Assembly (NCBI RefSeq): GCF_002441695.1 | Contig: NZ_JXJW01000009.1 | Span: 29,377 to 93,376, forward strand | Reading direction: 5' to 3' | Origin: Pseudolactococcus piscium | GTDB taxonomy: Bacteria > Bacillota > Bacilli > Lactobacillales > Streptococcaceae | Length of the DNA: 64,000 nt | Part shown: positions 10,791 to 17,963 of the stretch, in pieces | Numbering within the stretch: the stretch's first letter is position 1 | How the letters are laid out: each line of letters starts with the position of its first letter | Program-made: the position numbers and the translations under genes | The notes under the pieces: generated by a model | The model's input: only the letters and a program-made list of their open reading frames with translations | What the model was told of the DNA's origin: nothing | Databases searched by the model: none

Positions 10791-12127
10791 GATGATAGTA
10801 CTCCTTTGATTTGTCCAGCTAAGTCCCTATCTCTTTGCACGACTTCCGCAATCTTTGTTTTTATCTCAGAAATAAGCAAGCTGAAATCAGTTTCTATCCT
10901 CGTTACTTTGCTTATCTTTTTTTCATAATATTGACACGTTTCATCAAGAATTGTTTGTTGATTGCAGTTCACCATTTGTTGGGTGTCTCGTATTTCCCAG
11001 TCTGTCAGCATGCTACCTCGTTGTCTTGCTTGATAAACATTGCGCTGCCAGATTTCCTGGATTTCTTGTAAGCCCTGTCGATAAACATTCAGAATATTTT
11101 CAGTAGCCTGCTTAAATTCATTTTTTGCCTCCTCAGCGATAATCAAGGCTGCTTCGCTATCCAAGTAAATTTTTTCATTGGTTGATAGGCCGCCCCCACT
11201 TGAAAACAGAACACGTTTTAACTGATTCAATTTTATCAGTTGTTTACTAAATTTTTCAGTCGTATAGATCCCGTAAGTCTCTAAGTATATCTCGACTCTG
11301 TTTTTTGCTCTCTGCGAAACACTCACAAAAGGATACCAATCTTCATGGGTTTTAGACCAGTTTTTAGCCGCCTTTTCTACTTGTGCTTTGGTCATGTTTG
11401 GGGCAAAAATGCCATCATCAGCTAAACGGTTTAGATTCAATAAATCACCATCAAAATATTTTGATAGGGTATTATGGTCGCCGATTCCTGAAATAGCACC
11501 AACATGACGATAGCTATGGTCACGACCTGAATTGTCCGCAAAAGAATCATTCTGATATCTAGCGAGCATAGATGGATTTGCCAGCAACCATGCTTGTTGG
11601 TTTGGTGTCAATGTGTTAAATTGGTTTCTTCCCCAATCATCAAAGCTGGTCGTTTTAAAGCCGTTTACTTGACCATGTTCTGCAGCCATCTTCATCATAT
11701 AGCCACCAGCTTGGCTGAAACCCGCGACATCAGTAATCATCCCATTATTTTGCGCTACTCTCGCTTGTGTCTGGGCTAAGAACTTTTCTGCGGCCGCATA
11801 CTCACCCGATAGACCACCAACATAAGCTTGTCCAGCAGTTAGAAAGCCATCTTTTCCGACTTCACCTTTTAGACTCCCCATATTTGTACCATCGTAGACG
11901 ACCGCAACATTATCATAATCAGGCTTACCATCGGCTTTAACAGGCGCGATTGCCATGGCGTTAAGCTGGTTGTTATCGTTGCTGGCGGATTTGTGGATGA
12001 GTTTATACTCGGATTTACCGTTTTGAAGTTCCAAAAAAACAGGAGAACCAACCGCTATATTTTGTACAGACTTTTTAATTTTATTAATCGCTTTGGCCAG
12101 TACTTCTGTGGTGATTTCATTACTCAT
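10787..12127 (-). CDS. Lipase-domain protein with C-terminal helical half, TslA-like type VIIb effector candidate
   Basis: The N-terminal half (about residues 50-260) looks like an alpha/beta-hydrolase lipase: a nucleophile elbow GFSQAGG with Ser138, then acidic residues (Asp194, Asp198) and GDHNT with His218 as triad candidates. The C-terminal half (about 270-446) is long helices with no signal peptide. Staphylococcus aureus TslA, a type VIIb phospholipase, has this reversed order: enzyme first, LXG-like targeting domain last. Two small helical genes follow and a membrane-anchored candidate immunity gene precedes it. No EssC, EsxA or other secretion genes are in the window. Confidence 0.65.
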   Translation of the reverse strand: MSNEITTEVLAKAINKIKKSVQNIAVGSPVFLELQNGKSEYKLIHKSASNDNNQLNAMAIAPVKADGKPDYDNVAVVYDGTNMGSLKGEVGKDGFLTAGQAYVGGLSGEYAAAEKFLAQTQARVAQNNGMITDVAGFSQAGGYMMKMAAEHGQVNGFKTTSFDDWGRNQFNTLTPNQQAWLLANPSMLARYQNDSFADNSGRDHSYRHVGAISGIGDHNTLSKYFDGDLLNLNRLADDGIFAPNMTKAQVEKAAKNWSKTHEDWYPFVSVSQRAKNRVEIYLETYGIYTTEKFSKQLIKLNQLKRVLFSSGGGLSTNEKIYLDSEAALIIAEEAKNEFKQATENILNVYRQGLQEIQEIWQRNVYQARQRGSMLTDWEIRDTQQMVNCNQQTILDETCQYYEKKISKVTRIETDFSLLISEIKTKIAEVVQRDRDLAGQIKGVLSS

Positions 12128-12140
12128 AGATTTCTTCTTT

Positions 12141-12683
12141 CTAGTACTTTAATTCGTGAAGTTCTAAATTATACACTACTTTAGCTGTAGGGCTACCATT
12201 CTTAGATTTTTTCATTTTCTCAAATTTTAGTTTATCTGTTTTTAATTCTGCTCGTCTAATAGCATCAGTTAATTCCCCATTAATAACAACATCCGTATTC
12301 TGCGAATTCAATGAGTCTAATTTCACATATTTTTTCAGGTCACTGTCATAGTCAGTTTCCTCTGTTAAAAGAAAGTTAATAATAAAGTATTTATCCTCTG
12401 TGACAAATACTTTAACATCAGTATCAACATAATTGCCAAAAAGAGACCCCCCATGAGTTGGTGAATTTCGGTATTCAACGCCAATGCCTTGCCATTCAAT
12501 TTTTTCAATTCCTTCGTAATTTTTGACTAAATAGTCAGAGACATAATTTTGAATGATGGCAATGCCATCTTGATAGTCTTTTTCTTGCGTCTTCATATCC
12601 ATATATCTTTTCCCTCCAATGGCCCCTAGTATAACAAGTATGCCTAGGGTCAGCCAAATCCAAATTTTGTTTTTGTTTTTCAT
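12141..12683 (-). CDS. Membrane-anchored protein, candidate immunity protein for the lipase
   Basis: This 180-residue product has a basic N-terminus and one hydrophobic helix (about residues 6-25), followed by an extracytoplasmic domain of about 150 residues. The start at MKNKNK is chosen because it overlaps the stop of an upstream remnant as ATGA and has a GAGG site. It lies 13 nt before the lipase-type gene. A membrane-tethered outward-facing domain is what one expects for an immunity protein against a phospholipase reaching the cell from outside. The function is inferred from context only. Confidence 0.55.
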   Translation of the reverse strand: MKNKNKIWIWLTLGILVILGAIGGKRYMDMKTQEKDYQDGIAIIQNYVSDYLVKNYEGIEKIEWQGIGVEYRNSPTHGGSLFGNYVDTDVKVFVTEDKYFIINFLLTEETDYDSDLKKYVKLDSLNSQNTDVVINGELTDAIRRAELKTDKLKFEKMKKSKNGSPTAKVVYNLELHELKY

Positions 12684-12800
12684 TTTGAAACCTCTTCTAA
12701 GCACTCTTGAATAGGTAACCCTTGAACTTGATGCTTATCAATTTCACCTTGGGCGGTCTACTATTTGTACCATCATAGACGACAGAAATCACCACATTAA
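12680..12800 (-). pseudogene. Remnant of a second lipase-type effector operon
   Basis: A 21-bp stretch at 12763-12783 matches the lipase gene at 11882-11902 in 20 positions and encodes the same VVYDGTN peptide. It is followed, in another frame, by a 23-codon tail ending in a TGA that overlaps the next gene's ATG. The pieces look like the joined ends of a deleted gene. Confidence 0.6.
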
Positions 12801-12876
12801 CGGCACCGAAAATTAAAAAAACTTTTAACTTAACTCATCAACTAATTATAACATATGTATTACTTAATTTATCAAA

Positions 12877-12921
12877 ATTGCTAATCAGCAATATTTAATC
12901 GAAAAATTGCTGATTAGCAAT
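12877..12921. repeat. Pair of 16-bp dyads, possible operator
   Basis: ATTGCTAATCAGCAAT (12877-12892) and its exact reverse complement (12906-12921) lie 13 nt apart. Each is itself a dyad with ATTGCT/AGCAAT arms. They sit upstream of the effector operon in a 300-nt gene-free gap and could be regulator sites or a cruciform. Confidence 0.6.
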
Positions 12922-13116
12922 TAGTTAATAGAAAAAATTTGTGAATTAGCACGATAAAATGACATCTTAGCTCCCCATTCATGTTATTTGCAAGTTATCG
13001 TCAACATTTTCTGGACTTTAACAGGTAACCAACTTCGTTAATTCGTAGCTGGGTAAAGTTAAACGACAAATACAATCGTCATTTTCTCGCCACCTGAGCC
13101 ATGAGTTAAGGGGACA

Positions 13117-13158
13117 AAAAAAGCGCTAACGCCTTTATATAAAGGGTTAGCGCTTTTA
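13117..13158 (-). terminator. rpsD terminator
   Basis: A very long stem, with arms running from AAAAGCGCTAAC into CCTTTAT and back, is nearly perfect over about 19 bp and lies 6 nt after the rpsD stop. A/T runs on both sides allow termination in both directions. Confidence 0.9.
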
Positions 13159-13163
13159 TGAGA

Positions 13164-13775
13164 TTACATTTGTTTGTTGTAGTATTCAACGATAAGTGAT
13201 TCGTTGATTTCTGGGTTGATTTCGTCACGTTCTGGTAAACGTGCAAATGTTCCTTCAAGTTTATCAGCATCAAATGTGATAAAGCTTGGGCGTCCAAGAG
13301 TTGCTTCAACAGCTTCAAGGATTGCAGGTACTTTGATTGATTTTTCGCGAACTGAAATCACATCTCCAGCGTCAACGCGGTATGATGGGATATCAACACG
13401 TGAACCGTTAACTAAGATATGACCATGGTTAACGAATTGACGTGCTTGACGACGAGTTGTTGCTAAACCAAGACGGTAAACAACGTTATCAAGACGACGT
13501 TCAAGCAATACCATAAAGTTGAAACCAAGTGTTCCTTCTTTAGCTTTTGTTGCTTGTACAAACAAGTTACGGAATTGACGTTCAGAAACACCGTAAGTAA
13601 AACGAAGTTTTTGTTTTTCAGCCAATTGTAAACCATACTCAGAAAGTTTTGAGCGGTTGTTTGGACCGTGTTGACCTGGTACGTAGTTACGACGTGAAAT
13701 TTCTTTACCAGTGCCTGTAAGTGATACGCCGAGACGACGTGATTGTTTCCATGATGGACCTGTATAACGTGACAT
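13164..13775 (-). CDS. rpsD: 30S ribosomal protein S4
   Basis: S4 is a primary 16S rRNA binder that nucleates assembly of the 30S body. The 203 residues match the family, from [15 protein letters not shown] through the S4 RNA-binding domain with [13 protein letters not shown]. The start is supported by AAGGAG 8 nt upstream. It is monocistronic with its own promoter, a structured leader and a terminator. S4 represses its own mRNA in Firmicutes, so the leader is the likely site of feedback. Confidence 0.98.
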   Translation of the reverse strand: MSRYTGPSWKQSRRLGVSLTGTGKEISRRNYVPGQHGPNNRSKLSEYGLQLAEKQKLRFTYGVSERQFRNLFVQATKAKEGTLGFNFMVLLERRLDNVVYRLGLATTRRQARQFVNHGHILVNGSRVDIPSYRVDAGDVISVREKSIKVPAILEAVEATLGRPSFITFDADKLEGTFARLPERDEINPEINESLIVEYYNKQM

Positions 13776-13921
13776 GTAAATGTCTCCTTCAAAAAGTTTA
13801 TTTGAAGAGCATGTTTTTGCGGGCTTCCGGTTCGTGCATTTTCAGTTCGCCTCACAGCTTTGGTTACTTGGTAACACTGAAAATGTTGACGATGCCTTAT
13901 CTCGCGGCTGCATAACTCAAC
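13776..13921 (-). promoter_or_regulatory. S4 (rpsD) autoregulatory leader RNA
   Basis: The leader of about 145 nt is GC-richer than its surroundings and folds with paired elements such as CATTTTCAGT and ACTGAAAATG about 35 nt apart, enclosing a smaller GTTACC/GGTAAC hairpin. Firmicutes rpsD genes carry an S4-binding leader of this size. The assignment rests on position and foldability, not on a covariance search. Confidence 0.6.
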
Positions 13922-13927
13922 CTTAAC

Positions 13928-13956
13928 AGTTTATCATGAAATGCTTAGTCTGTCAA
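13928..13956 (-). promoter_or_regulatory. rpsD promoter
   Basis: TTGACA (13951-13956), a 17-nt spacer and TAAACT (13928-13933) on the minus strand. The -35 lies inside the 3' end of the upstream methyltransferase gene, so the two transcription units are interleaved. Confidence 0.8.
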
Positions 13957-14673
13957 GGAAAACATCAATATCCCCGCGGCAATGGCAACATTTAAGGATT
14001 CAGCTTGGCCTGGCATATTGATATGGGCTAAAATATCAGCTGCTTGTGCTGTCTCAGGTAGGATACCAGCACCCTCATTCCCCATGATGAGGGCAAATTT
14101 GTCATATTTCGACAGCGTCCTGTAGTCAATTGACTGATCAGATAAGGTGGTCGCAATGACTGTAATGCCAGATGCTTTCAAACGGTTATAAAAAGCTAGT
14201 GCATCTGATTCTTGAAAGACAGGTAAATGGAAGTGTGCCCCTTGCATTGTTCTGAGCACTTTCGGTGAGTAGCTATCTGCACTACCATCAGTCAGAACAA
14301 CAGCTGAAAAGCCAGCTGCATCTGCTGTTCTGATCATCGTCCCAACATTACCAGGATCCTGGACATTTTCTAAAATCAATAATTTAGAGAAATCTTGTGT
14401 CGCAACAGTAGGCATGACCACCTCTGCGATGATGCCTTGAGGTGTTTCAGCATCAGACAAAAATTTCATGACATCATCAGAAACAAGTATCGCATCTGCT
14501 AAATCAGAAAATTTTTCCGTTACAAAAACTTGCTTAAATGACACACCTGCTTTAAGTGCTTCTTCATATAAGTGTCGGCCCTCAATTAAATAAGAGCTTG
14601 TTCGATATTTCTTTTTATACAATTTTTTTGCATTTTTTATACGTGCATTATCTTTAGATTTGATCATTTCCAT
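13945..14673 (-). CDS. TrmH/SpoU-family rRNA 2'-O-methyltransferase
   Basis: The product has a substrate-binding N-terminal domain (IKSKDNARIKNAKKL, then YLIEGRHLYEEAL near residue 27) and a SPOUT knot methylase domain with LENVQDPGNVGTMIRTADA, the IMGNEGAG loop and the C-terminal MPGQAESLNVAIAAGI. It methylates ribose 2'-OH in rRNA using S-adenosylmethionine; the exact site is unknown. The start at 14673 gives 242 residues. The longer frame overlaps the pnuC end and is not family-like. A consensus promoter ends 6 nt before this ATG, so the mRNA may be leaderless. Confidence 0.92.
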   Translation of the reverse strand: MEMIKSKDNARIKNAKKLYKKKYRTSSYLIEGRHLYEEALKAGVSFKQVFVTEKFSDLADAILVSDDVMKFLSDAETPQGIIAEVVMPTVATQDFSKLLILENVQDPGNVGTMIRTADAAGFSAVVLTDGSADSYSPKVLRTMQGAHFHLPVFQESDALAFYNRLKASGITVIATTLSDQSIDYRTLSKYDKFALIMGNEGAGILPETAQAADILAHINMPGQAESLNVAIAAGILMFSLTD

Positions 14674-14679
14674 AGCTCT

Positions 14680-14709
14680 ATTATAAGTTGGATAGTCGAT
14701 AAATGTCAA
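14680..14709 (-). promoter_or_regulatory. Consensus promoter of the rRNA methyltransferase gene
   Basis: TTGACA (14704-14709), an 18-nt spacer and TATAAT (14680-14685) on the minus strand, with 6 nt to the ATG. The predicted start of transcription falls on the initiation codon. Confidence 0.8.
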
Positions 14710-14730
14710 TAGACCTTCTACAACAGGCAA

Positions 14731-14768
14731 GAAAAAAACAGGTTTTACTATAATCATATAGTAAAAAC
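14731..14768 (-). terminator. pnuC terminator
   Basis: An 11-bp stem (GTTTTACTATA / TATAGTAAAAC) is followed on the minus strand by a T-run. It lies about 50 nt after the pnuC stop and just before the methyltransferase promoter. Confidence 0.75.
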
Positions 14769-14818
14769 TGCTGCTATTCATTCCGTATACGATTGCTTTT
14801 TTACCTACTATAGATAGA

Positions 14819-15595
14819 CTATTTAGTGGCAGGTATCGTCTCAGTATCTGATGAGACGTCTTTGGTAAACCAAAGATAAGCCCCATAGAAGGCATTCACT
14901 AACATAGCAACCTGCAAGATCAGCATACCAAATACTGAATTACCTGTCGTTTGCCATGCATTAAACCAAATAATGACATTAATGATGTCAATTAGGATCC
15001 AGCCTACCCATTGACTCCGGTAGCCGTAAGTCATCAGTAATTGACTCACGATGGCAAGCGGAAGTAGTGTTGCATCTAAGACAATTTGTTGGCCACCTAA
15101 GTGATGGCTAGTCAATAAGACAAGGCCGTAAATGATGACAAATCCTAAAATAGCTAAAATAACTTTACTTCGTGTCATATTTTTAGGCGTTACTTCTGTT
15201 CCATGTGTTTTTAGCATATCCTTTTGCCAAGCATAAATCCCGATAAACTGCATGACCAAATAATAACTTTGAGAAAACACGTCACCAACCAGATGAGACT
15301 TAGCGGCAACAATCAACCAAAATATCGTTGCCACAATTCCAAATGTAAAATTTGTCAATCGGCCTCGATTAACCAAAATCAAGTTAACAATCGTCACGAT
15401 ACCAACAATCAGTGATAAGCTACTCATGCTATCAAAGGTTCCTGACAAAAAGAAGGCAACGACCTGAGAAGCTAATAAAATCGATAATAAAAGATAATCC
15501 TTAATGGATAGTGAGCCTAACTCACCTGTTATTGCCTTAGGATTAAAGCACTTCTTTAATCCCATACCTAAAATATTTAGTTGTGTTTGCATCAT
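14819..15595 (-). CDS. pnuC: Nicotinamide riboside/mononucleotide transporter PnuC
   Basis: PnuC takes up nicotinamide riboside by facilitated diffusion coupled to intracellular phosphorylation. The 258-residue protein has about seven membrane helices and family motifs including YYLVMQFIGIYAWQKD and WVGWILIDIINVIIW. The start has an AGAGGG site 5 nt upstream. The gene lies directly downstream of a Nudix-type regulator, and the intergenic space holds repeats that may be its operator. No NadR kinase gene is in the window. Confidence 0.93.
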   Translation of the reverse strand: MMQTQLNILGMGLKKCFNPKAITGELGSLSIKDYLLLSILLASQVVAFFLSGTFDSMSSLSLIVGIVTIVNLILVNRGRLTNFTFGIVATIFWLIVAAKSHLVGDVFSQSYYLVMQFIGIYAWQKDMLKTHGTEVTPKNMTRSKVILAILGFVIIYGLVLLTSHHLGGQQIVLDATLLPLAIVSQLLMTYGYRSQWVGWILIDIINVIIWFNAWQTTGNSVFGMLILQVAMLVNAFYGAYLWFTKDVSSDTETIPATK

Positions 15596-15618
15596 TTTTC
15601 CCTCTATCTTATCTGCTG

Positions 15619-15700
15619 ATTAATCCTAGTATGACAGTCAGAATTGATCTATCGCCAAATCCCTATTTTATTTGTATTAATCCTAGCTAGTTTAACTAGC
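15619..15700. promoter_or_regulatory. Candidate NrtR operator region upstream of pnuC
   Basis: An 11-bp direct repeat, ATTAATCCTAG, occurs at 15619-15629 and 15676-15686. The second copy abuts a perfect 15-bp palindrome, GCTAGTTTAACTAGC (15686-15700). A -10-like CATACT on the minus strand overlaps the first repeat. These elements are well placed to control pnuC; binding by the adjacent regulator is inference. Confidence 0.5.
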
Positions 15701-15709
15701 CGCCAACTG

Positions 15710-16495
15710 TTATTTTCTAAGCCGTAGCATTTTTTTTGGCCTACCAGGTCTTTGAGGATTTTCTTCAAACCGCCCGGTGTCCATTAGGATTGGATTATTT
15801 TTAACATAAGTCTTAAAAAAGTTTCCAGTAGCATAATGTTCAAATTTACTATCGAAACATTTTAAAACTGCCAATGCATCTGTAGACGTAAATTCATCTC
15901 CAAGTACATGTAAAATATCTGGCGTAACATCTAAACTTTCCTTGATCCGTTTAAAAGTCGCAAGTATAATGTCTTTATGATCGAAAGCTAGATCATAAAG
16001 ACCAATCGTCAGGTCTGGACTGATAAAGATGATAGCGCCTGTTTCATCTTTACTAACTGTAAACCACCTTGCATCTTTAGCATCATCTCCTGCATGAGCA
16101 GCTACAAATGGCGATAAAAATGTTGCATGTGCAACAGAAATGATCCACTGTCTGGGATCTCGATTTGGATCAGTGAAGGCACCAATTTGCCACATCTGAT
16201 TGTCTTCAGTGATCTTGACGCCAGTCTCTTCTGCTGTTTCCCGCAAGGCTGCTTGCTTTGCTGACTCGCTAGGGTCAACAAAGCCACCAATAAGGGCAAA
16301 TTTATCTTTAAAGGGATGGGCCATTCTTTCTACTAATAACAGTTTGAGTTGTCGATCAGACGGATCAAAGGCAAATATGATGTTATCTACCGTCATAGCT
16401 GGTTTGTCATAAGTCTGCCAATCTTGTGTTTTGTACCATGCTAGGTAGTCTGCTTCACTTGCTTGCGTTTCGTAATATGTTTTGTCGTTATCCAT
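15710..16495 (-). CDS. nrtR: NrtR-type Nudix-domain transcriptional regulator of NAD metabolism
   Basis: The 261-residue product has an N-terminal Nudix domain and a C-terminal part (about residues 185-261) of the size and position of the NrtR winged helix. NrtR proteins repress NAD-salvage genes and are released by ADP-ribose. The Nudix box, from Gly71 to Val93, keeps the G-x5-E-x7-REUXEEXGU pattern, so hydrolase activity cannot be excluded. It sits next to pnuC, the expected target in this group. It could be a plain Nudix hydrolase if the winged helix is not confirmed. Confidence 0.8.
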   Translation of the reverse strand: MDNDKTYYETQASEADYLAWYKTQDWQTYDKPAMTVDNIIFAFDPSDRQLKLLLVERMAHPFKDKFALIGGFVDPSESAKQAALRETAEETGVKITEDNQMWQIGAFTDPNRDPRQWIISVAHATFLSPFVAAHAGDDAKDARWFTVSKDETGAIIFISPDLTIGLYDLAFDHKDIILATFKRIKESLDVTPDILHVLGDEFTSTDALAVLKCFDSKFEHYATGNFFKTYVKNNPILMDTGRFEENPQRPGRPKKMLRLRK

Positions 16496-16663
16496 AATAA
16501 GAATATAACATACTTTTATTATTTTTACTACTAATTTAGCGTATTTTTTTCAAATTAATTATTTTATAATATGAACGCTATCTATAACAGGTCTTTTCCC
16601 ACATTAAAATAATCCTTTTGGTATACTTTAATCAAGAGAACATGATTATAGGAGGAACTTGCC

Positions 16664-16939
16664 ATGAATAAAGTAAGGCTATCAGTAACTGGACGCGTAC
16701 AAGGCGTCGGTTTTCGGTATGCGACATATCAACTGGCTAAGAGATTAGATATTAGGGGCACTGTCAAAAATGAAGACGATGGTTCCGTTACGATCGAGGC
16801 CCAATCAGAGGACAAGCTAAAGCTTCAAACCTTTATCAGTGACGTTCGAAAATCTCCTGCACCATTTGGTCGCGTAGACTATCTGGATGTTAAGCTGGCG
16901 AATTTCTCAGATTTTGACGATTTTAATATGCTAAATTGA
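16664..16939 (+). CDS. acyP: Acylphosphatase
   Basis: This 91-residue protein hydrolyses the carboxyl-phosphate bond of acyl phosphates. It has the family signature GRVQGVGFRYATYQLAKRL, with the phosphate-binding loop and catalytic Arg near residue 19, and a catalytic Asn in GTVKNEDDGSV. An AGGAGG site lies 8 nt before the ATG, and a TATACT -10 lies about 40 nt upstream. It is monocistronic. Confidence 0.97.
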   Translation: MNKVRLSVTGRVQGVGFRYATYQLAKRLDIRGTVKNEDDGSVTIEAQSEDKLKLQTFISDVRKSPAPFGRVDYLDVKLANFSDFDDFNMLN

Positions 16940-16942
16940 TGA

Positions 16943-16993
16943 CAAAAAGCACCCAATAAAGTAAACCTAAATCACTTTATCAGGTGCTTTTTT
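16943..16993 (+). terminator. acyP terminator
   Basis: AAAAAGCACC pairs with GGTGCTTTTT across a longer loop containing a second AAGT.../ACTTT pairing, followed by a T-run. It could also terminate metF on the opposite strand. Confidence 0.85.
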
Positions 16994-17024
16994 GCATTTT
17001 CTATTTATGCTTTATATAGATATA

Positions 17025-17894
17025 TTACAGGTATTTAGTCATCATCGTGTTCGCCACAAAGGGTTTATTCATGGTATAGATATGCACACCATCAACACCA
17101 CGTGCTAATAAATCATCTATTTGCTTACAAGCATATTCCATCCCAGCTTTTTGTAGATCCTCTGGTGAATCCTTGTATTTGTTGATGATTTTAATCAGTC
17201 GTGTGGGCAGACTAGCACCAAAGAAGATCATGCGCTCTACTTGTGATTTTTGAAGGACAGGCATGATTCCCGCTGCAATCGGTGCCTCAATCCCTGAATT
17301 TTTAATATAGTCATTTAGTCTCAAAAATTTCTCGTTATCAAAGAAGAGCTGGCTGACAAATAAATTAGCGCCTGCATCATACTTACGCTTAACATGCTCG
17401 ATATTCTCGACTTCTAAAGCACTGTTCACATGGCCTTCTGGATAAATGGCCGCCGCAATATCAAAGTCTCCATTTTTTTTGATATCATTAATCAGCTCGT
17501 AAGCAAAATGATAGGCATCAGGAAAATCCGAACAGGCAGCACCAACAGGCATATCACCGCTTAATGCCAAAATATTATTGACATTCTTCGCTTTTATGTC
17601 GGAAAGAATGGCCGCAATCTGTTCTGGATTGTTATTAATCGAGGTCAAATGATGCATGGTCTCAATATTGTAATCCTTCTTGATTTTTTCTGCAATACGT
17701 AAGGTTTTATTGCCCTGATTAAAACTCCCCATCGCCCCGTAGGTCACACTGATGAAGTCTGGTTTATTGGTCAATTCAGCTACCGTATGATAGATTGTTT
17801 CCACGCCAGCATCTGTTTTTGGCGGAAAGATTTCGAGTGAGATGACAGATTTATTTTTTTTATTTTTAGTTTTATAGATATCAGTTATTTTCAT
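17025..17894 (-). CDS. metF: 5,10-methylenetetrahydrofolate reductase
   Basis: MetF reduces methylene-THF to methyl-THF with FAD, supplying the methyl group for methionine synthesis. The 289-residue TIM-barrel protein has SLEIFPPKTDAG, FISVTYGAMGS and LALSGDMP near residues 20, 50 and 115, and a QLFFD motif. No methionine-synthesis partner gene or S-box leader is visible nearby. It stands 69 nt after pabB in the same direction and may be co-transcribed. Confidence 0.95.
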   Translation of the reverse strand: MKITDIYKTKNKKNKSVISLEIFPPKTDAGVETIYHTVAELTNKPDFISVTYGAMGSFNQGNKTLRIAEKIKKDYNIETMHHLTSINNNPEQIAAILSDIKAKNVNNILALSGDMPVGAACSDFPDAYHFAYELINDIKKNGDFDIAAAIYPEGHVNSALEVENIEHVKRKYDAGANLFVSQLFFDNEKFLRLNDYIKNSGIEAPIAAGIMPVLQKSQVERMIFFGASLPTRLIKIINKYKDSPEDLQKAGMEYACKQIDDLLARGVDGVHIYTMNKPFVANTMMTKYL

Positions 17895-17963
17895 AAGACT
17901 ATTCTAACAGGTTTTGCTATAGTTTAAAACTTGTTAAAAGTAGGTGTTTGTCATAGTTTTAAG

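Noticed and set aside
10787..12127. Canonical LXG polymorphic toxin with N-terminal targeting
   Set aside because: The enzymatic-looking part is N-terminal and the helical part is C-terminal, so the classical order does not apply; a reversed TslA-like order fits better.
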